A stretch of DNA of 64,000 nucleotides from Diplonema papillatum (Eukaryota; Euglenozoa; Diplonemea; Diplonemida; Diplonemidae). Below, piece by piece: positions 49,503-64,000 of the stretch (the stretch's first letter is position 1; the number at the start of each line of letters is the position of its first letter). A program made the translations under genes and the position numbers. The stretch covers positions 1 to 64,000 of the forward strand of contig JAPJBO010000087.1 in NCBI GenBank assembly GCA_030068145.1, written 5' to 3'. The notes under the pieces were generated by a model. That model saw nothing but the letters and a program-made list of their open reading frames with translations. It made no database searches and was not told where the DNA came from.

Positions 49503-49770
49503 CGTGAAAGTGCGGGAGCTCAACTCGAAGACCCTGTTAGACCTCGCCCGCCACAAAGAGGGGAGCCCTTGGATGCAGAACCTGATCGACGGCGGCACAT
49601 TGACCAACGAAGACGTTTCTTACCTGTCCGGGTGCTCATGCGCTTGGAGCTGTTTACCGACAGATACGCAAACTATCTTGTTCAAAAGCTTGTCCCGCTG
49701 CTGGACGACAACCACCTCTCCGCGATCTACGGTGTAGTGAAGGGCAATTGCTATACCCGGGGGAGTTGAA
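49503..49770 (+). pseudogene. Pumilio (PUF) repeat fragment
   Basis: 49504 onward reads 'KVRELNSKTLLDLARHKEGS' and, in the next frame, 'ELFTDRYANYLVQKLVPLLD', the hallmark of a PUF repeat ('.DryGNYlVQkl'). The two frames join near 49630 and need a frameshift or a tiny intron. An AG before 49503 and a GT at 49733 would suit an exon. No other PUF repeats are nearby, so it is a lone exon or a pseudogene. Confidence 0.6.
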
Positions 49771-49785
49771 GGTCGAGTCGTGCCT

Positions 49786-49925
49786 TCAATGCATTGTGCA
49801 GGCTAAAAAGACATCGGCAGCGTGTTTTGGTGGTTGATCAGAATTCCTTACCTGAATATACACAGGGTAGATACAAGTGGGAAAACGATCAACCGGCACG
49901 CACAACCAAATAAAGCGCCTGTCTT
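49786..49925 (+). repeat. Dispersed repeat R2 (+)
   Basis: Third copy of R2, directly upstream of the coproporphyrinogen oxidase gene. Confidence 0.85.
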
Positions 49926-50106
49926 TTTTTGGGCGAGCCCGGTGATGAAAGTTACCCAGAGACGCTGAAAAAGGCCCTCGAGTTTCAGTTTCAAGCGAAC
50001 TTTCGCTCTCAACTTCGTTTGTGATGGCCTGAAAGCTATCCGGAGACTCTAAAAACCCGCAAATTGCCACTCTAAACACAGCAACCGAAAGCAAGCTTGA
50101 GACACC

Positions 50107-52674
<2,568 letters not shown>

Positions 52675-52879
52675 CCAGCGTAAAAAACACGTAAATGCAC
52701 AGAGGCGGGGGTCGTTTTGGTCTCTGGTGCGCAGGCCGTGCAGCAGTTCCATTGGAAGAACGGAAGAACATCGAGGGTGGCCGCAACAGTTCGTGCCAAG
52801 AGTCTGCGCTGACCCCTCGCCAGTCAACGAGCCCAGTAGCACGGGTGGTCCTGGCTGTGACGAGCTACGAACAGCCGCC

Positions 52880-53045
52880 TGACAAACCAGACTCACACCG
52901 CAGTCCTGTCTGCAGACACTCAGGTTCCGCGCTGATGATGGTCCACCTCATGTGTCCGTGGCTTAAAGGACCGAAACACGGCGCAGACGGGACCAGTGCG
53001 GTGTTGAGCACATACCCATTCCAAGCACGTTCTTGCAATCCCCAG
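52880..53045 (+). repeat. Dispersed repeat R4
   Basis: CAAACCAGACTCACACCGCA through CATACCCATTCCAAGCACGT; second copy at 58075-58240, tail only at 39050. Confidence 0.85.
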
Positions 53046-53303
53046 TCAACGAGACATCCGGCACACAGTCGTCTTTCGCCCCACGCGGCTCCGCCATGCT
53101 CGGCGCTTCTGCTGTTTGTGCGTGCCGGTTGATCGATTTTCAACCAGTTCTCACCCCGCTTCTTTTTCAAGTTGGGCGTTCTGATAAACCACCAAACACA
53201 CCGTGCCCACGTCTTTTTAGCCTCCGCAGGCTGGTTTTGCCGTACTGACGAAGGGTTGCAATGTATTGCCCGGTCTTCTTTTGGTACCAGCTATTTTTTT
53301 GTG

Positions 53304-53440
53304 TGAGCACCTGCTTCGTAGGAAGTACTCGAGGAGACTGCCAGTTGCGAAATCTCAAAGGAGGTGAAAGTGCTGTAGCCCCGCACACGAAACACAGGTA
53401 AATCTGGGTTTGGGTGGCGGGCGTAAGCGTTTTCAACAAA
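53304..53440 (+). repeat. Dispersed repeat R1
   Basis: GTGAGCACCTGCTTCGTAGG through GGCGGGCGTAAGCG; same orientation as all others. Confidence 0.85.
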
Positions 53441-54199
53441 TTGCCCCAATGTCTCATGACAGTCTACAAGCCCCACCTCACGTTCCCTGTCAGTGGTTGA
53501 ACAGTCCAACCCGTGGCCAGTTCTGCTTTTCTAGGGTCAGGAGCAGAGTCAGGGGAGAAAGTCTATCGGGCCTGGTGCAGTCTGACGTTCTGCAAGGCGC
53601 TACGCCGTGCATCGTGTTGCAGTCGCTTCCATCCATCTTCCTCCCCTGGACTTGCCAACACCATGCACCGCGCAAAAGTTGCACCTTCCGATGAAGCAAC
53701 CTGTACCGGCCCAGGGGGGGAGTATCGGTGGGGGGAGATGGTGTCCTCAACTAGTACTCCTCTTCGTCTCTTCTCTCCGGGATTCACCCGTCTCTCAACG
53801 ATGCCGCAACACGCGTACGGTGGACGACAGCGTGCCGAAGTGCGTTGGGAAGATAATTATAGGCCCGCCATGCGTGTCCGTATTTCTGACATTTCCTCTC
53901 CGCTCCACTTTTTTTTTTCTTCTTCTTCTTTGCATCCTGATACGGCGGAACTGCCACCCAGCCGTACCCCCGAATACCGTTGTTCTGCACTCGGCGCTCA
54001 GCACCAGCACCGGCAGGTGAAAAGCAGGGATCATGCGCACCTTCTGCGGCATGATGGGGAGATAGACGCCGCTGTCGAGTACTGCTGTTCCACAGAATAG
54101 CCTCACCAGAGGAGTCATGCCGTGGCGCCGATCCGAGCTTAGAACCATTCGTAGAGAAACGGTAGCGGGGTCAGGGACCCCCGCGCAGCAACGACTTCA
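53441..54199. other. Stretch without recognised gene
   Basis: Several short frames on both strands, none with a recognisable motif. Confidence 0.4.
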
Positions 54200-54470
54200 A
54201 GAAGAAGAAGAAAAATGCCGCTCCTGGTCCAGGAACGTGACGGTCAACCACAGCTTGCAAGGCTTGCGTCGGAGGCAGCACAGTGCCACAACCCCGTCCG
54301 CTCTGCCCTGTGGCTGACCGTCTCGACGAGCTTGTGTTCAGCGCAAGCGCCACGCACGAAGGTGCGCCACGCCTTGATACTTTAATTTGGGAAATCGGTA
54401 GCCGTAGGCCCGTGGCTCTGCAGTACGTGAAGCGTAGCAGGCTTTCCCTGGCACCTATCGGACGACTTCA
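54200..54470 (-). repeat. Dispersed repeat R3 (-)
   Basis: GGAACGTGACGGTCAACCAC through CGGTAGCCGTAGGCCCGTGG; reverse complement of 42120-42345. Confidence 0.85.
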
Positions 54471-54630
54471 AAAGTTTAAAAATAGGCAGGGAGTTTTGCG
54501 ACGCACTCAAACCTGCCCACACAATCCTTCAGTCCGTGACCCCGTTCGCAGCATGATGGAAAGGCTGTATAGCGTCCACGCGTGACAACACGCCAGAAAA
54601 CCGGTGCGTCGGACAATTGTCCTGCAGAGG

Positions 54631-54770
54631 CTCGCAGACGCAGCAGTTGTTAGCCCACGGGACCCGATTCGCAAATCAATCAAGCATACCAACACGCCGC
54701 ACTAAGCAGCCACGAAAGCCCGACACAGGTCTGTACAACGTTGCTGGTGGGCGTTTCCGTCGAAGACGAC
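54631..54770 (+). repeat. Duplicated upstream flank of the 56569 gene
   Basis: GACGCAGCAGTTGTTAGC through CGCCGCACTAAGCAGCCACG matches 56312-56455. It marks the start of an older tandem gene duplicate (copy 1), continuing at 54862 and 55929. Confidence 0.75.
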
Positions 54771-54859
54771 GAGCCAAACATCAGCAAACAAAAGAATAAC
54801 ACGTCAGCATACGGCGGCTATTTCCCTGCAAAACGCAGGAGGGAAAGAAGAAGGAACAC

Positions 54860-55674
<815 letters not shown>

Positions 55675-55928
55675 CAAAAAAACAGCACCATCGCGAAGGA
55701 GATGGCCTGAAGCCGCGGATGCAATTATGCACTGCCCACAGACTGGAGCGTTGCGGCGAGTGTAAGCTGCCAAGACGGGATCGCGAGGTGCTGTACGGGA
55801 CACCACCCCCCCAGTTGAATACGGACCCCTACTCGCAACCTGCGGGAGCATCAGCGGTTACTTGAAACTGAAGGAGGCGTGGACGCCTCTCGCACAAGGA
55901 AGGCACCACGTAAAAACAGGTCTACAAC
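55675..55928 (+). mobile_element. OTU-LINE 3' fragment (copy C, 5'-truncated)
   Basis: Matches 12580-12821: 'GDGLKPRMQLCTAHRLERCG' vs 'SDGLRPRMHFCTAHRLGRCG', the end 'GASAVT', and a 3' UTR ending GGCACCACGTAAAAACAGGT then CTACAACACACAAC. It sits within the CA run upstream of the duplicated exon at 55962. Confidence 0.85.
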
Positions 55929-55961
55929 ACACAACCCCCAGAAACAAACCAAAAAGACCGG

Positions 55962-56290
55962 CGATGTTTCCCGGCCACCGGGCACTGTGTGTGGGCCTCC
56001 TCGTCCTGTTGGCTCTGGCGCTCGGCGTCGACGCCCGCCGGGGAGGTGAAGAGCAACACCGGAAGGCCACGGAGGTCATGCGCACGTTCAGCAGCATGAT
56101 GGAAGGCTGGATCGGCGCGAATTCGGCGACGCCGCCGCCGCCCAGTCGGAGAGCGTCCGCCGGTCGGCCGCCCGGCTGCTCGGCCAGCCGGAGCCGAAGG
56201 CCGCCCGGACAAACCGCAAGCGGAAGGTCAAAACAAGCGCCGACCGCCGATCAGCACCGGCGTTCCTCCCCCCCCTACTACTACACTAAG
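55962..56290 (+). pseudogene. Duplicated, decayed first exon of the 56569 gene
   Basis: 'MFPGHRALCVGLLVLLALAL' and 'TEVMRTFSSMMEGWIGAN' match the start of the intact gene, then a one-base change after 'GAN' shifts the frame. Similarity continues to about 56250 and then ends. Confidence 0.85.
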
Positions 56291-56568
56291 ATTTTCCCCC
56301 CTTAGGTGCTGTGGACGCAGCAGTTGTTAGCTCATGCGACCCGTTCGCAAGCCAATCACGCATTCCCATACGCCGCACTAAGTAGCCACGAAAGCCCAGA
56401 CACGGGCTCTGTACAAATTAATCAACACGTTTGGCGGGCCTTTCCGTTGCGTTTGGGAGCGCAGGTGAAAAAAAAAACACAGGAGGGAGAAGAAGGAAGC
56501 CCCAAAAAAACACACGCACACACACACACAACTCCCAGAAAAAAAAAAAAAAACCAAAAATACCGGCG

Positions 56569-59500
56569 ATGTTTCCCGGGCGGGCGCTCTGCGTGGGTCT
56601 CCTCCTGCTGGCGCTCGGCGTCGACGCCCGCCGGGAGGTGAAGAGCAACACCCGGAAGGTCACGGAGGTCATGCGCACGTTCAGCAGCATGATGGAAGGC
56701 TGGATCGGCGCGAATTTCGGCGACGCCGCCGCCGCCCAGTCGGAGAGCGTCCGCCGGTCGGCCGCCCGGCTGCTCGGCCAGCCGGAGCCGAAGGCCGCCC
56801 GGACAAACCGCAAGCGGAAGGTCAGCAAGCGCCAGCCGCCGACCAGCACCGGCGTTCCGCCGGCCGCGGAGGGAGAGTGCCCAGCGGAAGGGGCCGTCGT
56901 CCGTGACGCGGCCAACGGGACTCGTGGCGAGAGGCGGCAGGCGACGAAGAAGGCGAAGGTCGCAGCAGACCTGCACAAGCCGTCCAAAAGGAGCGGCCGA
57001 GCTCTGGCGGAGGACGACGAAGAGGACGACAACGACCCCGCCGCGGAAGGCGAGGTCGAAGGGGCTTTCTCGCCGGAGTTCGGCAACACGCCGTTTTGCA
57101 CCAACGGGCTGATCGTGTACCCGTCCGCGCGGATCAACTGCTCTAACGAGACGGGACTCACTGTAGCGCAGTGGCAAGCGAAGCCGGAGGATGAGCGGGC
57201 GGCGTGCCAAATCGATGAGTCGGCGGACTACGACTCGCACTGCGTTTGCCCGTTCGACGTCCGCCTCGTCGACTTCGTCACCATGAAGTACTGCGCGGCG
57301 TCGACGGAGGTGCACTGCACGGCGGCGATCGTCGATCCCTCGCCCGCACTGTGTCGCCCGTTGCTCTACAATTTGGACTGGATCCAGCCTTGCCATTGGT
57401 ACCGGTCTGACGACAGCACCACCGTGCGCTTGAACCTCACGTGCACCATGTCCCCGGACCCGACGGCGTGGCTTGCCGAGCACGATGGGCAGGACCTCGA
57501 CGCGAAGCACCCGGCGCAGCAGGAAGGGAACAAGACGCTGGCCTTCAAGTCGATCCGCGAAGTGTACGAGACGTCGTTCGCGGGCTACGCCGCGGGGGTC
57601 GACCGACCGTTCAACCTCACCGCCGGGCACTTCCTCATGCGCGACGCGCGCAGCATGGCGTTCAAAATCTACAACTTCAACCGCATCAGCGACAGCGCGT
57701 GGCGGTTCGACTGGAACCTCAAGGAGCTCCAACCGGGCTTCATCACAGGTATCACCCAGCGTGTTGTTCCGAAGAAAAATACACTTGGACCTTGGCGTCT
57801 TGGTGTCGGTCACAAGACAGTCCCGCAAAGCCATCGCCCATAGTGACCGTGTACACCAAAGGAACAACCCGCACTCATATATAGCCCTTCTTGCTCTAAG
57901 AGAACCCATTTAACAACGGTCACGCAGAGACCGTAAACCCCCCGGATTCTCAAGCGAACTTTACTCCTGAAAGAAGAAGAAGAAAAAGGCCGCACCTGGT
58001 TCAGGAACGTGACGGTCAACCACAGCTTGCAAAGCTTGAGTCGGAGGCAGCACAGTGCTGCACCTCCATCCGCTCCACACAAACCAGACTCACACCGCTG
58101 TCCTGTCTGCAGACACTCAGGCTCCGCGCTGATGATGGTCCGCCTTATGTGTTCGTGGCTTAAGGACCGAAACACGGCGCAGACGGGACCAGTGCGGTGT
58201 TGAGCACATACCCATTCCAAGCACGTTCTTGCAACCCCCGTCCGCTCTGCCCTGCGGCTGACCGTCTCGATGAGCTTGTGTTCAGCGCGAGCGCCAAGCC
58301 CACCTAGGGCAAGGTGCGCCAAGCCTTGATGCTTTAGTTTGGGAAATCGGTAGCCACTTGACCCGTAGGCCCGTGGCTCTGCAGTACCGCCGAACACGTG
58401 AAGCTTGGCTCCCGTGTAGCAGGCTTTCCCTGGTACCTAAGCTCTAACGAACTTTAACCCTGAAAAAAGGCATACAAGAAATAGCTGCAAAGACCACCCG
58501 ACGTCGAACTACACACTCTTACCGGCCAGACCCACATCCAACGATAGAACCCGCCTATACAGTCAACTGGAGTCAACTGGAGGCATAAAACCACGGACCC
58601 TTAATACTCGAAGCAGTCTAAAATGCGAGAGCAACATGAATCGCCGTCTCCCGGGTTGACCAGGGTTGACGATCACCCCTCCCAAACGAAGGCATCACAG
58701 CATAATCAGTAGCCTAGTAGAAACTGGCTTGTCTAATGGCGAGAAGCGAGAGCGAGCGAACGTAATATGCCATCGTATTCGTATTATCAAAACAAGTCGA
58801 AGGGTGTGGTGTCAACGCTTGCTTTCAAGGAGGCTAGCCGCAGCAGTGTCATTAAACGGTGCAAGGAGGGCTTTCACATCAGCCTCGTCGCCTCGTTACG
58901 CAACGCTGCGAGATTAAAGACCAAAAGAGACAGTATTGAGGGAGGTGCTTCATGCCCTACCTCCCCGCAAGCTCTCTTTTCACCACTGTTGCAGAAACCT
59001 TTCCCCGAGTTTACCGGCAGGCTACTACGTTGTGTAATCTAGATAGATGATGTCCAACAAACACTAGCAGTGTCATTAAACGGTGCATAGACGGCTTTCA
59101 CGTCAGCCTCGTCGCCTCGTTACGCAACACTGCGAGATTCCCAACCGTCATCATACACCCAAGGAGTCCGTGCTGCTACCCGCAAACTCACCAGTGTTAT
59201 GCACCCCCTTTTCCTACTGTCCCCTGGAGACACAGCTCCGAGATTTACTGAACCCGGCGTCTCAAGCGAAATTGTCAATCTAGAAAAATATGGTGCCTCT
59301 CAAGAGCCAGCAGTGCCATTAAACGGTGCATAGAAGGCTTTCACGTCAGCCTCGTCGCCTCGTTACGCAACACTGCGAGATTCCCAACCGATATCATCAT
59401 ACACCCAAGGAGTCCGTGCTGCTACCCGCAAACTCACCAGTGTTATCGAGACCCCGGAGTCTGAAATGAACTTTTCATTTTGCAAACATGATGTCTCACA

Positions 59501-62500
59501 AGAGTCCCCTGCAGAGACATAACCCGGAGTTTTACTGAGGCCCCAGCGTCAGTAAAAATATGATGCCTCACAAGAGCCAGCAGTGTCATTAAACGGTGCA
59601 TGGAAGGCTTTCACGTCAGCCTCGTCGCCTCGTTACGCAACACTGCGAGATTCCCAACCGATATCATCTTACACCCAAGGAGTCCGTGCTGCTACCCGCA
59701 AACTCACCAGTGTTATCGAGACCCCGGAGTCTGAAACGAACTTTTCATTTTGCAAACATGATGCCTCACAAGAGTCCCCTGCAGAGACATAACCCGGAGT
59801 TTTACTGAGGCCCCAGCGTCAGTAAAAATATGATGCCTCACAAGAGCCAGCAGTGTCATTAAACGGTGCATGGAAGGCTTTCACGTCAGCCTCGTCGCCT
59901 CGTTACGCAACACTGCGAGATTCCCAACCGATATCATCAAACACCCAAGGAGTCCGTGCTGCTACCCGCAAACTCACCAGTGTTATCGAGACCCCGGAGT
60001 CTGAAATGAACTTTTCATTTTGCAAACATGATGTCTCACAAGAGTCCCCTGCAGAGACATAACCCGGAGTTTTACTGAGGCCCCAGCGTCAGTAAAAATA
60101 TGATGCCTCACAAGAGCCAGCAGTGTCATTAAACGGTGCATGGAAGGCTTTCACGTCAGCCTCGTCGCCTCGTTACGCAACACTGCGAGATTCCCAACCG
60201 ATATCATCTTACACCCAAGGAGTCCGTGCTGCTACCCGCAAACTCACCAGTGTTATCGAGACCCCGGAGCCTGAAACGAACTTTTCATTTTGCAAACATG
60301 ATGCCTCACAAGAGTCCCCTGCAGAGACATAACCCGGAGTTTTACTGAGGCCCCAGCGTCAGTAAAAATATGATGCCTCACAAGAGCCAGCAGTGTCATT
60401 AAACGGTGCATGGAAGGCTTTCACGTCAGCCTCGTCGCCTCGCTACGCAACACTGCGAGATTCCCAACCGATATCATCAAACACCCAAGGAGTCCGTGCT
60501 GCTACCCGCAAACTCACCAGTGTTATCGAGACCCCGGAGTCTGAAATGAACTTTTCATTTTGCAAACATGATGTCTCACAAGAGTCCCCTGCAGAGACAT
60601 AACCCGGAGTTTTACTGAGGCCCCAGCGTCAGTAAAAATATGATGCCTCACAAGAGCCAGCAGTGTCATTAAACGGTGCATGGAAGGCTTTCACGTCAGC
60701 CTCGTCGCCTCGTTACGCAACACTGCGAGATTCCCAACCGATATCATCATACACCCAAGGAGTCCGTGCTGCTGCCCGCAAACTCACCAGTGTTATGCAC
60801 CCCCTTTTCCGACTGTCCCCTGGAGACACAACTCCGAGTTTTACTGAACCCCGGCGTCTCAAGCGAAATTGTCAATCTAAAAAATATGGTGCCTCTCAAG
60901 AGCCAGCATTGTCATTAAACGGTGCATAGAGAAGGCTTTCACGTCAGCCTCGTCGCCTCGTTACGCCACACTGCGAGATTCCCAACCGATATCGTCTAGG
61001 CCCAAGGACTCCGTGTTCGGGAATATGCTTGCTGTCGTGATGCCACCCGCTCACTTAATACACCACACCCGTTTCCGACTGTCCCCTGGAGACACAACTC
61101 CGAGTTTTACTGAACCCCGGCGTCTCAAGCGAAATTGTCAATCCAGAAAAATATGGTGCCTCTCAAGAGCCAGCATTGTCATTAAACGGTGCATAGAGAA
61201 GGCTTTCACGTCAGCCTCGTCGCCTCGTTACGCAAGACTGCGAGATTCCCAACCGATATCATCGTACACCCAAGGAGTCCGTGCTACTACCCGCAAACTC
61301 ATCATCACGCCAGTGTTATCCACACCCTTTTCCGACTGTCCGCTGGAGACGCAACCCGGGTTTTACTGAAACGAAAGTGGGGGGCCCAAGACAAAATTCA
61401 AAACGAATTTCTTCTTGGTGTCGGTCGCAACACTTACAAATTGGGCTAGCCGTCGTTAAGATGTGTAATCATACCTACATCCCTCATACTACCCGCCTCA
61501 CAGCCTCAATGGTCAACCGGAGACCCTAAAACACGAGTCTGAAGTGAAGTTTTCATTTTGCAAACATGATGCCTCACAAGAGTCCCCTGCAGAGACACAA
61601 CCCGAGTTTTACTGAGGCCTAAAAATATGATGCCTCTCAAGAGCCAGCAGTGTCATTAAACGGTGCATGGAAGGCTTTCACGTCAGCCTCGTCGCCTCGT
61701 TACGCAACACTGCGAGATTCCCCACCGATACCGTCGAGACCCAAAGACTCCGTGTTCAGGAATATGCTTGCTGTCGTGATGCCACCCGCTCACTTAACAC
61801 ACCATTGCAATACACACCCGTTTTCGACTGTCCCCTGGAGACACAACTCCGAGTTTTACTGAACCCCGGCGTCTCAAGCGAAAATGTCAATCTAGAAAAA
61901 TATGGTGCCTCTCAAGAGCCAGCATTGTCATTAAACGGTGCATAGAGAAGGCTTTCGCGTCAGCCTCGTCGCCTCGTTACGCAACACTGCGAGATTCCCA
62001 ACCGATATCATCGTACACCCAAGGGGTCCGTGCTGCTACCCGCAAACTCATCACGCCAGTGTTATCCACCCCCTTTTCCGACTGTCCCTGGAGACGCAAC
62101 CCGGGTTTTACTGAAACGCCGGAGTCTGAAGTGAAGTTTTCATTTTGCAAAGATGATGCCTCACAAGAGTCAGCAATGTCATTAAACGGTGCATGGAAGG
62201 CTTTCACGTCAGCCTCGTCGCCTCGTTACGCAACACTGCGAGAATCCCAACTACGGATATCAATGTACATCCAAGAAGTCCGTGGCAAGGAAGGAAAGTG
62301 CTTCGTGCCGTGGTACTACCCGCAACCTCTGTTAGCACACCGTTACCATACAGATTCTCTTCCGACTGTCCCCTGAAGAGACACAACCCGGAGTTTTTCT
62401 GACCCCAGAGTCAGTACAAATACGATGCCTCACAAGAGCCAGCAGTGTCATGAAACGGTGCATGGAAGGCTTTCACGTCAGCCTCGTCGCCCTGTTACGC

Positions 62501-63294
62501 AACACTGCTAGAATCCCAACTACCGACATTGTTAAAAGGAAAGTGCTTCCTGCCGTGATGCTACCCGCAAACTCACTCGGCACCATTGTTGGACGCACCC
62601 TTTACCGGACGTTCCCCGAAACACATCGCGGAGTTTTTTAGCAACCCCGGGATCTCAAGCGAACTTCTCACACTAAGAAAGATGATGCCTCACAAGCATT
62701 AAACGGTGCATAAAAGGTTATCACGTCAGCCTCGTCGCGAGAATTTTTGCTACCGCTATCATCTGCGGTGTCACCACCCATCAGCTACCAAGCACGCCAT
62801 TACTATACATACCCTTTCCGACTGTTCCCCAAAGACACATTGTAACTAGCTTCATTGAATCAACAGGCCACAGACGGGGGTTCATGATCATGTTGCAAGT
62901 CCCGCCCCCGCCCTTCTTGCGCATGTGTATGCATTCGTTTCCGGACGCGTAGCCGCACCGTACCCCACACACAGGCGAGCGACTCTTTGAGTTCGACCTC
63001 GACTTTTCGAGTGTCCCCGCTCGGTACTTCCACGGGGGCCGGCTGTACGCAGAAGCCGGCCTGTTGTTCTCTGCTGAGCACGTCGCGAAGATTCTGTTCG
63101 ATTTCACCGACTACGACCCGCCGTCGGTCAGCAAGTCCGACGAGGCGACCACCATGGCAATCATCATCGTGATCTCGGTTGTCGCCGCGTATGGCCCTCT
63201 CTTTCTGTCTACCATCGCCTTGCAAAAATACATGAAGTACAAAGACCCGGTACAAAATAACACATTCGGAGACTTGAACGTCCAGGATTCCTAA
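56569..63294 (+). CDS. Secreted/type I membrane protein of unknown family, two exons
   Basis: Exons 56569-57748 and 62975-63294 (GT-AG: ACAG|GTATCA and CACACACAG|GCGAG, phase 1 on both sides); 1500 nt, 499 residues. Signal peptide 'MFPGRALCVGLLLLALGVDA'. Residues about 50-165 are basic and low in complexity with dibasic sites. The following region is Cys-rich ('CQIDES', 'CVCPFDV', 'MKYCAAS', 'VHCTAA', 'CRPLLYN', 'CHWYRS', 'CTMSP') with several N-glycosylation sites (NCSNET, NLTC, NLTAG). Exon 2 ends with a membrane span 'MAIIIVISVVAAYGPLFLST' and a 30-residue cytoplasmic tail. I do not recognise the ectodomain family; an extracellular receptor or adhesin is possible. The intron holds the 270-bp satellite. 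A decayed tandem copy of exon 1 lies upstream. Confidence 0.65.
57965..58435 (-). repeat. Dispersed repeat R3 (-) interrupted by R4
   Basis: R3 is split at CCATCCGCTCC by an R4 copy (58075-58240) and resumes at CCGTCCGCTCTGCC. The repeated CCGCTC at the split looks like a target duplication, so R4 is the younger. Confidence 0.75.
58075..58240 (+). repeat. Dispersed repeat R4 nested in R3
   Basis: Nearly identical to 52880-53045. Confidence 0.85.
58840..62760. repeat. 270-bp satellite array inside the intron of the 56569 gene
   Basis: About 15 units keyed by CATTAAACGGTGCATGGAAG and GTCAGCCTCGTCGCCTCGTT. Units from 59581 to 60660 form a two-monomer, 540-bp higher-order repeat (alternating ATCATCTTACACC / ATCATCAAACACC and GATGCCTCA / GATGTCTCA). 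Outer units are diverged and partly deleted, as expected at array edges. Confidence 0.95.
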
Positions 63295-63504
63295 GAAGAA
63301 GGAGTCCCCGGGAAGGGTTAGGGCATGTTCATGGAACATGGTACTCTGGGGGTTCCAAACAAACTAGCCCCGTGGATGGGTACCTAAACCTGGAAAGGCT
63401 TCGTGCCTTGATACCACCCGCACCATTTGCACCGACACAGGACAGACCCTTCTCCGGATGTCACCCTATGACACTGAGTCCGGAGCTTCACCCTAGATGA
63501 TGCC

Positions 63505-64000
63505 ACACTATAGCCAACAGCGTCACTAAACGGTGCAGGGAAGGCTTTCACAGCAGCCTCGTCGCCTCGTTACGCAATACTGCGGAATATTAGTGCGTAC
63601 TACCGCTATCGTCTGAAACCGGATACAGCTTCAAGCTCCCTGAAAAACACTGTTGTAGAAAGTGATTTCGAAAGTCAGGCGACACTGGACCCAGGGGGGG
63701 TTCTACAAATGCGATGCCTCGCAAAAGCCAGCAGAGTCATTAAACGGTGCAGGGAAGGCTTTCACAGCAGCCTCGTCGCCTCGTTACGCAATACTGCGGA
63801 ATATTAGTGCGTACTACCGCTATCGTCTGAAACCGGATACAGCTTCAAGCTCCCTGAAAAACACTGTTGTAGAAAGTGATTTCGAAAGTCAGGCGACACT
63901 GGACCCAGGGGGGGTTCTACAACCTGCCTCTCAAGAGCCAGCAGTGTCATTAAACGGTGCATAGAAGGCTTTCATGTCAGCCTCGTCGCCTCGTTACGCA
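63505..64000. repeat. Satellite array resuming after the last exon
   Basis: The same CACTAAACGGTGCA / CCTCGTCGCCTCGTTACGCA units with a different spacer (period about 214 bp). It runs off the window. Confidence 0.9.

Noticed and set aside
59583-60930. Repeated 69-88 residue frames starting 'MSLNGAWKAFTSASSPRYAT'
   Set aside because: The satellite period of 270 is a multiple of three, so one open frame recurs by arithmetic; there is no coding bias or leader.

Overview
This is a eukaryotic nuclear window packed with repeats, most likely from a euglenozoan protist (a diplonemid would fit). The taxon call rests on four things: a stray 18S rRNA fragment (about 4640-4910, minus) whose wording after the conserved 'GATTCCGGAGAG' block is of the euglenozoan 'GAGGCAGCG..GAAAT' type as I remember it; a tyrosine-recombinase retroelement in the VIPER gene order known from trypanosomes; all recognised host genes lying on the + strand; and long GT-AG introns. 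The taxon is an inference, not read directly.

Layout. 1-2768 (minus) and 5644-12821 (plus) are two copies of one LINE that sits in (CA)n microsatellites and carries an OTU protease, AP endonuclease, reverse transcriptase, RNase H and Cys/His repeats. 13810-14364 is a small secreted SnoaL-like gene. 14.4-16.8 kb holds foldback/MITE-like elements and a repeat mosaic. 17101-20960 (minus) is a VIPER-like retroelement. 20961-22480 is poly(A)-tailed debris around a G-rich minisatellite. 23116-29940 is a second LINE with an AlkB-like dioxygenase and a 2A peptide. 31.3-35.0 kb is a degraded third LINE carrying a USP deubiquitinase; a shorter relative lies at 40.35-41.87 kb inside a host intron.

Host genes: a Ufd2/UBE4-core protein fused to a BIRC6/UBE2O-type E2 domain instead of a U-box (36232-45058, three recognised exons); a PPR protein (47045-48307); a Pumilio fragment (49.5 kb); coproporphyrinogen III oxidase in three exons (50107-52674); and a secreted, probably type I membrane protein (56569-63294) whose 5.2-kb intron is filled with a 270-bp satellite.

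The most striking theme is that three related LINEs share one C-terminal architecture but carry different accessory enzymes (OTU, AlkB+2A, USP). In both intact types ORF1 and ORF2 are in the same frame separated by a single stop codon, with the accessory enzyme lying before any in-frame ATG, which points to stop-codon read-through as the way the enzyme is made. Exon limits, repeat ends and domain calls were made by eye.
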